From NCBI GenBank assembly GCA_027623235.1, contig JAQBVJ010000074.1, positions 1 to 35,540 of the forward strand: DNA of 35,540 nucleotides, in the 5' to 3' direction. The notes under the pieces were generated by a model that was not told the origin of the DNA, searched no databases, and worked only from the letters and a program-made list of their open reading frames with translations. Position 1 is the first letter of the stretch; every line of letters begins with the position of its first letter. The translations under genes and the position numbers were made by a program. Positions 30,816 to 35,540 of this stretch are shown piece by piece. The stretch is from Planctomycetota bacterium (GTDB lineage Bacteria; Planctomycetota; Planctomycetia; Planctomycetales; Planctomycetaceae).

Positions 30816-30867
30816 GTTCCTTCTGTTCAAAAGGATTCTGGAGATGCCCCGATTGAACAGAAGGAAC
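30816..30867. repeat. 15-bp inverted repeat GTTCCTTCTGTTCAA
   Basis: GTTCCTTCTGTTCAA (30816-30830) and TTGAACAGAAGGAAC (30853-30867) are perfect complements separated by 22 bases. Outer sequence continues as CTTTGTTCTCTTC / GGGAACGAAG with imperfect pairing. Confidence 0.7.
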
Positions 30868-31037
30868 AAAGGGAACGAAGCGAGGTCCAGTCGGGACGTG
30901 TGGTATCAGATGAAAGTGCCGCCCGTCAGCAGCCAGAGAAAAGAAGTACGGGCATCCTGCCGCTGCGGAATCCTCGTTGAATCACGGCCTGGAAGGCCGT
31001 GCCACCTCAGGCGTCCGGTCAGGGCGCGTTTTTTTTT

Positions 31038-31064
31038 GCAAAACCGGGCGGCTTGCTCCGCTAC
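31038..31064. repeat. Direct repeat unit GCAAAACCGGGCGGC…CTCCGCTAC, copy 2
   Basis: It matches 26378-26407 apart from a 4-base difference between the two conserved blocks. It is preceded by a T-run, and lies 28 bp beyond the 3' end of the DUF1801 gene, in the position of a terminator for that minus-strand gene. Confidence 0.55.
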
Positions 31065-31091
31065 AGCGATCTGACTTTTCCGACGGACAGG

Positions 31092-31507
31092 TCAGTCGAT
31101 GATGGCGCCGGCGATTGCCGGGGAGTCGCAGGCTTTTTTGATCAGCTTCTTGAGCGTTGGCGCGTGGACGTCTTCGAGCCGTTTGATGTAGAGGCAGGAC
31201 TTGCCGATCTTGTGCTTTTCCAGCAGGTCGGCCTGCTTCTCCAGTTCGCAGTGCAGGTAGAGGACCATGTCCTGTTTGCGGGGAGAGAAACCGACATGAA
31301 ACCAGTCTCCCTCTGACGTTTTGCCCCGATAGTGAAAAGTGCCAAAGCCGACCTTTTCCTTTCCCCACATGACGGCCGGCTCCCCCGTCAGTTTTTTCAT
31401 CAGCTCGAACACGGCCAGGCAATCGGTGCGTTTCTGATCGTCCTTGATGCCGGCAAGAAACTTGTCAACGCTCTGGCATCGTTCTTTTGCGTTTTCCGCT
31501 CAGCCAT
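31092..31507 (-). pseudogene. DUF1801 family protein, broken by a 2-base duplication
   Basis: The 3' frame encodes VFELMKKLTGEPAVMWGKEK, FGTFHYRGKTSEGDWFHVGF and SPRKQDMVLYLH, a DUF1801 (YdhG-like) domain of unknown function. The natural start appears to be the ATG at 31507 (MAERKTQKNDA…), with AAGGGAG 6 bp upstream. The two parts are out of frame at 31471-31474, where AGAG replaces AG on the coding strand; removing one AG restores MAERKTQKNDASVDKFLAGI and then KDDQKRTDCLAVFELMKK. The intact protein would be about 138 residues. Either the gene is inactivated or the assembly has a 2-base error. A GTG at 31412 could still give a truncated 106-residue product. Confidence 0.8.
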
Positions 31508-31930
31508 CGGCATCTCCCTTCGTGAATAGAACGACCGCATTGTGCAGTCGCGGCCAGCAAGAAGAAATATTCGAGAGTCTGAAAAACGGTGAGGGTTCTG
31601 AATCCTCGCCTGCTCCGCCGTGCTGTGGCCGTGAAACAGCGAAGCCTCATCATCCGGAATTCATGCCAGCAACTCGAAACCGACGAGGACAATTCCCCCC
31701 AATCATGCGGTGTCACGAGAAACGGAGCAGCGGACCGCTTCCGATTTCATCCGCTGACCGGGGTTTGTCATGTGATGCGAATCCCGACAGCTCGTCAGCT
31801 CGCAGCGACTTCACAAACCGAACTGCGTCCGGGACCCGGTTTCTTCCTCGATCGATTTTGAGAGTCCCCAGGACCGTGGCCAGAATGCTTTCTGGAATCA
31901 TCCCGGATAATTCGCTGGAGACTGACAGAA
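31508..31930. other. Intergenic region, no gene seen
   Basis: About 420 bp lie between the divergent DUF1801 and spermidine-synthase-like genes. Short open frames exist on both strands but none has recognisable content or a convincing start. Promoters for both genes should be here. Composition is closer to average than in the flanking repeats. Confidence 0.4.
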
Positions 31931-34843
31931 ATGTCCCTTCGAGCTCTCTTGCTGTACACGATTTTCTTCTGTTCCGGTGCGTCCGCGCTGACTTTTGAAA
32001 CGCTCTGGTTTCGTCAGGCCGGTCTCGCACTTGGAAACAGCGTCTGGGCCGGCAGCATGGTTCTGGCTGCATTCATGGCCGGCCTGGCTCTGGGCAACTG
32101 GATCACCGCTCGATTCGGAGACCGCGTCCGTTCCCCGATCCGCGCCTACGGTCTGCTCGAATTTCTCATCGGAGCATCCGGCCTGACGCTCGTCCTGATA
32201 TTTCCGTTTCTCAATCAGTGGCTGGTCCCGGTTTTCCAGCCATTCGTCGATCGCCCGTGGGCTCTGAACTCGCTCAGACTGGTCATCGGATTCGGGCTCC
32301 TTCTCCTGCCAACCGCCGCGATGGGTGCCACGCTGCCACTCATGGTGCGAGGTCTGGAAATCATCGGCAGCGAATTCTCAGAGCGACTGGGGAGGCTGTA
32401 CGCCATCAACACTCTGGGCGCAATGGCCGGCGCCCTTTGCTGTGAGCTGCTCCTGATCGAACACCTGGGTATCCGAGGCACCGGCTACGCGGCCGCTGGT
32501 GTCAACGGGATCGCCGGGCTGGTTGCGTTTGTTCTGGGTCGAGCCGCTGCTCCCTCTTCGGAAAAACCTTCTGTTGCTCCAGAGACAACACCCGCCGTCG
32601 CTGCTCAATTATCTGGTCACAGTCGGCGGATCCTCGCTGCTGCCTTCCTTTCCGGATGCTCCCTCCTTGCACTCGAAGTTGTCTGGTTCCGGTTCTTCCT
32701 CCTGTTCAACTTCGGGACCAGTCGCGTGTTCGCCTTCATGCTGGCCATTGTCCTGGCCGGAATCGCGATCGGTGGATTGCTTGCGTCACGTTTCTTCAAG
32801 ACTCCTCAAGCGATCCGGAGGCTGCCGTTTCTCGCACTCGGCGGCGGCCTGTTCGCCCTGCTGAGTTTCCTGATTCCCGCGCTTCTGATCATTCGAGACT
32901 CAGCCGACTTCCCGATCAACCTCTCACTGCAGTGGTCCACGTTGTGGCAGTCGATCGCCGTCATGCTGCCGGTCTCTGTGATTTCTGGAATCCTGTTCCC
33001 TTTAATGGGAACGGCCATCCGGCAGGACAAGTCTTCTGACACCAGTGCGGTCGGCGCTTTGACGTTGTTTAACACGACGGGCGCCATGTGCGGTGCGATG
33101 CTCGCGGGCTTCCTGCTGCTTCCGGGTCTGGGAATGCAGTGGTCGTTCGCCGTGATCGGGTTGACTTATGGGGTCGTCGCACTCCTCTGCATTCACCGCT
33201 TCGCCGAATACACAAGGATCGCGCGGGTTGCCTTCGTTGGATTCGCACTCGCTTTAACCTGCACCGCATTGATCGATTCGGGGCGACTGCTGACGGCGGG
33301 AGTATTCCTCAAGGTCGCAGACAAAGTCGATCGTCATTCGACGGTTGTGGCACTTCGGGAGGGAGTGACTTCATCGATTATCTACACCGAAACACAGTAT
33401 CTCGGTCAGCCCTTGTCACATCGTCTGATAACAAACGGACACTCAATGTCCGGCACCAATGCAGCGTCGCTTCAGTATATGAAGCAATATGTCTATCTGC
33501 CGGTCGCAATCCACCCGAATCCTCGCAAGGCGTTGTTGATCAGCTACGGTTGTGGAATTACCGCGAAGGCGCTCACTGATACGAAAGAATTCACAGAAAT
33601 TGACTTCGTCGATATTTCCCGCGACATCGTCCAGCTGAATCGTGTTGTGTATCCAGATTCCTCCGACCTGCCGGTCAACGATCCACGAGTGACCGTCACG
33701 ATCGAAGACGGGCGTTTCTTCCTGCAGACCCGGGATAAACTCTACGATGTGATTACAAGTGAACCCCCTCCTCCAACAGGTGCGGGGATCGTCACTCTCT
33801 ACTCGAAAGAATACTTTCAGCTCATTCACGATCGGCTATCACCAGGCGGAATGACTACCTACTGGCTGCCGCATCACTCTGTGTCTCAGGACGGCTCCAG
33901 AGCAATCCTCCAGGCCTTCTGTGATGTGTTTCCCGATTGCTCGATGTGGTTTGGAGGCGGGCAGAACTGGCTGCTTCTGGGTATTCGTGATGGTCACGTC
34001 AAAGTGTCTGAGCAGGAGTTTCGCAGGCAGTGGGGCGACAGTCGTGCTGTTGAACTGGCCGAAAGCGGGTTTGAGATCCCGGAGCAGATGGCTTCGTACT
34101 TCATCTGCGATCGAACGGGGATGCTGGAGATGGCTTCTGGCTGTGACCCGGTTGTCGATAACTTCCCCAATCGAATACTCCCGTCGTCACACGCGGACCG
34201 GGAGTCGCGATATGCGGAGTACATCGACGCTGATGCCTCTCAAAAAGTCTTTTCGGAGAGCGAGCATATCAAGAGACTGTGGCCGGACAGTTTGATCGAT
34301 CCGTCGCTCAGGTATTTTCGCCATCGCAATTTGATTCACGACATCCTGGCAACCAGAACCGGCGCGGTGTCGCCTGAACGAGTCGGCAGTGTGGCAGTGA
34401 TACATAAGTTATTGGCGGAATCCAATCTGCAAACGCCCGTGTTGTGGTCTCTGGGTTCGTCGAGACGGAAACAACAGATTGCAGACTTCGTAGAAAAGGA
34501 CCGTCCGAATCATATTGAGGTCTTGCTGAGTCATGGACACAAGCAAATGGCAGCGAGAAACTACTCCGCGGCCATAGAGCAGTACACGATCGGATTGTCG
34601 AAGTTCAAGACGATGAATACTCAGGCCTCTCACTGGATTACACTTCGGCAGGCTCTCGCATACAGCATGAGCGGGCAGACAGCCGATGCGCAACGCGTCC
34701 TCGCGACCCTGGACGGTGTTTCGCTGGCAGCGCAGGAGCAGGAGGATCTCGACTATCTGATTGAGAAGTTTGATATTAAGCGACCGTCGGGTGTGCGGGT
34801 GACAGCGTCGGCGCCTGCGGGCAGTGGCGAAGCAGTTCCGTAA
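31931..34843 (+). CDS. Membrane-anchored spermidine-synthase-like protein with C-terminal TPR
   Basis: A 970-residue fused protein. The N-terminal half has many hydrophobic helices (about 1-225 and 235-465) with MFS-like loops such as MVLAAFMAGLALGNWITARFGDR and AFMLAIVLAGIAIGGLLASRF. The middle is a SpeE-type Rossmann domain: ALLISYGCGITAKAL (about 534-548), EIDFVDISRDIVQLNR, VTIEDGRFFLQ and YDVITSEPPPPTGAGIVTLYSKEYF. The catalytic-loop Asp of true spermidine synthases is not evident (SEPPPP), so aminopropyl transfer is doubtful. The C-terminus has a TPR-like helical repeat (about 870-920). The polyamine link is by homology only. It converges on the proline-rich gene with a 3-bp gap. Confidence 0.85.
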   Translation: MSLRALLLYTIFFCSGASALTFETLWFRQAGLALGNSVWAGSMVLAAFMAGLALGNWITARFGDRVRSPIRAYGLLEFLIGASGLTLVLIFPFLNQWLVPVFQPFVDRPWALNSLRLVIGFGLLLLPTAAMGATLPLMVRGLEIIGSEFSERLGRLYAINTLGAMAGALCCELLLIEHLGIRGTGYAAAGVNGIAGLVAFVLGRAAAPSSEKPSVAPETTPAVAAQLSGHSRRILAAAFLSGCSLLALEVVWFRFFLLFNFGTSRVFAFMLAIVLAGIAIGGLLASRFFKTPQAIRRLPFLALGGGLFALLSFLIPALLIIRDSADFPINLSLQWSTLWQSIAVMLPVSVISGILFPLMGTAIRQDKSSDTSAVGALTLFNTTGAMCGAMLAGFLLLPGLGMQWSFAVIGLTYGVVALLCIHRFAEYTRIARVAFVGFALALTCTALIDSGRLLTAGVFLKVADKVDRHSTVVALREGVTSSIIYTETQYLGQPLSHRLITNGHSMSGTNAASLQYMKQYVYLPVAIHPNPRKALLISYGCGITAKALTDTKEFTEIDFVDISRDIVQLNRVVYPDSSDLPVNDPRVTVTIEDGRFFLQTRDKLYDVITSEPPPPTGAGIVTLYSKEYFQLIHDRLSPGGMTTYWLPHHSVSQDGSRAILQAFCDVFPDCSMWFGGGQNWLLLGIRDGHVKVSEQEFRRQWGDSRAVELAESGFEIPEQMASYFICDRTGMLEMASGCDPVVDNFPNRILPSSHADRESRYAEYIDADASQKVFSESEHIKRLWPDSLIDPSLRYFRHRNLIHDILATRTGAVSPERVGSVAVIHKLLAESNLQTPVLWSLGSSRRKQQIADFVEKDRPNHIEVLLSHGHKQMAARNYSAAIEQYTIGLSKFKTMNTQASHWITLRQALAYSMSGQTADAQRVLATLDGVSLAAQEQEDLDYLIEKFDIKRPSGVRVTASAPAGSGEAVP

Positions 34844-34846
34844 GGG

Positions 34847-35503
34847 TCATCTTGAGGAGATGCCTGTGTCGGGACGGCGATCATAGTAGCCTCTCATGAC
34901 CCGCCATTCGGAGCCGTCCTGCGGCGGTGGTGTCAGACTTCGGTTCGTCGCCGGCTGAAAGTGTGACGTTGGCTGAAGAGGAATCTCCATCCGGCGAATC
35001 GGCGAGTACCCAGCGGTTCCCGGAACCGACGGGACGAACTTCGAGTTGTTCAGCGAAGGCAGGGCCGGGTCGGGAATGTGAATGGATTTCGCGTCAGGGT
35101 CGCCAGGCGGTAAAGGAGACGGCTGCGAAGGTGCCGGGTAGAGCCGACCAGGGAGCAAAGTTCCCTGGGGGACAGACTCCGGCGGTAACGGAGCAACTCC
35201 GGGCGGGTGGGTGTCAAAGCCTTGAGATTCGCGAAACGAATTGGAATCCGGCCCAATCGACGGAACCGGGATCGGTGACTCGAATCCCGGATTAAGAGGC
35301 TGGTCGATGGGGGGCGCGACGATTGTTCCGGCAGGCCAGTCGGGTGCGTGCTGCGGGAACGGCTGGGTCGGCATGGTAAGAGGCTGCCCCTCGAAGATCG
35401 CTTCGCTACCCGGAACCGTGTCATACGGAGCCGCAGATTCTGCTCCATCGTAGGTCGGGTTCGAGGGTCTGTCGTTTATACATAAGTCGCCCGACATTTT
35501 CAT
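34847..35503 (-). CDS. Proline-rich hypothetical protein
   Basis: A 218-residue, low-complexity protein very rich in Pro, Ser, Gly and Asp (e.g. PLPPESVPQGTLLPGRLYPA), with no recognised domain and no signal peptide at this start. It ends SEWRVMRGYYDRRPDTGISS. The ATG at 35503 is used; a TTG at 35509 is directly upstream and a stop codon in frame lies at 35513-35515, so the gene as read begins within the window. A missing signal peptide could mean a frameshift near 35.5 kb, but too little upstream sequence is available to judge. Confidence 0.6.
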   Translation of the reverse strand: MKMSGDLCINDRPSNPTYDGAESAAPYDTVPGSEAIFEGQPLTMPTQPFPQHAPDWPAGTIVAPPIDQPLNPGFESPIPVPSIGPDSNSFRESQGFDTHPPGVAPLPPESVPQGTLLPGRLYPAPSQPSPLPPGDPDAKSIHIPDPALPSLNNSKFVPSVPGTAGYSPIRRMEIPLQPTSHFQPATNRSLTPPPQDGSEWRVMRGYYDRRPDTGISSR

Positions 35504-35540
35504 GAACAATATTCACATTTGGCACGACATTTGCGCCACC

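Larger units (their letters stand above)
30612..31091. other. Intergenic region with repeats, no gene
   Basis: This 480-bp gap holds a hairpin (30816-30867), a short GGCCTGGAAGGCC palindrome near 30989, a T9 run at about 31029-31037, and the second copy of the GCAAAACCGGGCGGC unit. Open frames crossing it have no recognisable product. The recO promoter should lie at its left end. Confidence 0.5.

Noticed and set aside
1..35540. CRISPR array, tRNA or rRNA genes
   Set aside because: No regularly spaced direct repeats, cloverleaf-like segments with CCA-adjacent ends, or conserved rRNA stretches were seen.

Overview
This window looks like a chromosome segment from a member of the Planctomycetota. 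That is inferred from gene content and style, not from a marker gene: most of the DNA is GC-rich, Shine-Dalgarno signals are mostly weak, and TTG or GTG starts occur. There are zinc-ribbon fusions (to a von Willebrand A protein and to an acyl carrier protein), a ceramidase-like secreted hydrolase, an outer-membrane LptE lipoprotein, and many short inverted-repeat elements between genes. No rRNA, tRNA, CRISPR array or transposase was found.

Layout. 1-6.8 kb (minus strand): a tripartite tricarboxylate transporter (tctA plus a fused tctC-tctB) follows a ketosynthase-fold protein whose catalytic Cys-His-His is replaced by Glu-Asn-Asn; upstream are a DUF1499 protein and a ceramidase-like enzyme. 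6.9-11.8 kb (plus): a GT39-type membrane glycosyltransferase, parB with three parS-like palindromes upstream (two of them inside the glycosyltransferase gene), two small helical WXG-like proteins, and pdxH. 11.8-17 kb (minus): a DNA glycosylase, a leuS carrying two in-frame 112-bp palindromic repeats, and a TolB-like propeller protein. 17-19.8 kb (plus): an RlmI-type methyltransferase and hemW. 19.8-21.8 kb (plus): a more AT-rich accessory stretch of small genes. Two of these (a frameshifted zinc-ribbon/ACP gene and a small membrane protein) have boundaries like integron gene cassettes. They are followed by a lone LexA-type DNA-binding domain and an unknown protein. 21.8-26.2 kb: a zinc-ribbon/VWA membrane protein, a SAM methyltransferase (minus), xseB and cytidine deaminase. 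26.4-30.6 kb (minus): recO, a tetratricopeptide lipoprotein, lptE and a PDZ protein, probably an envelope-biogenesis operon. 31-35.5 kb: a DUF1801 gene broken by a 2-base duplication, a large membrane-anchored spermidine-synthase-like protein, and a proline-rich protein.

The most notable signals are the parS/parB neighbourhood with a parS-tipped palindrome inside a coding sequence, the paired repeat insertions read through in the same frame in leuS, the ketosynthase homologue without its catalytic triad, and the cassette-like boundaries at 19.87-20.69 kb. Two apparent frameshifts (ACP, DUF1801) may be real decay or sequence errors.
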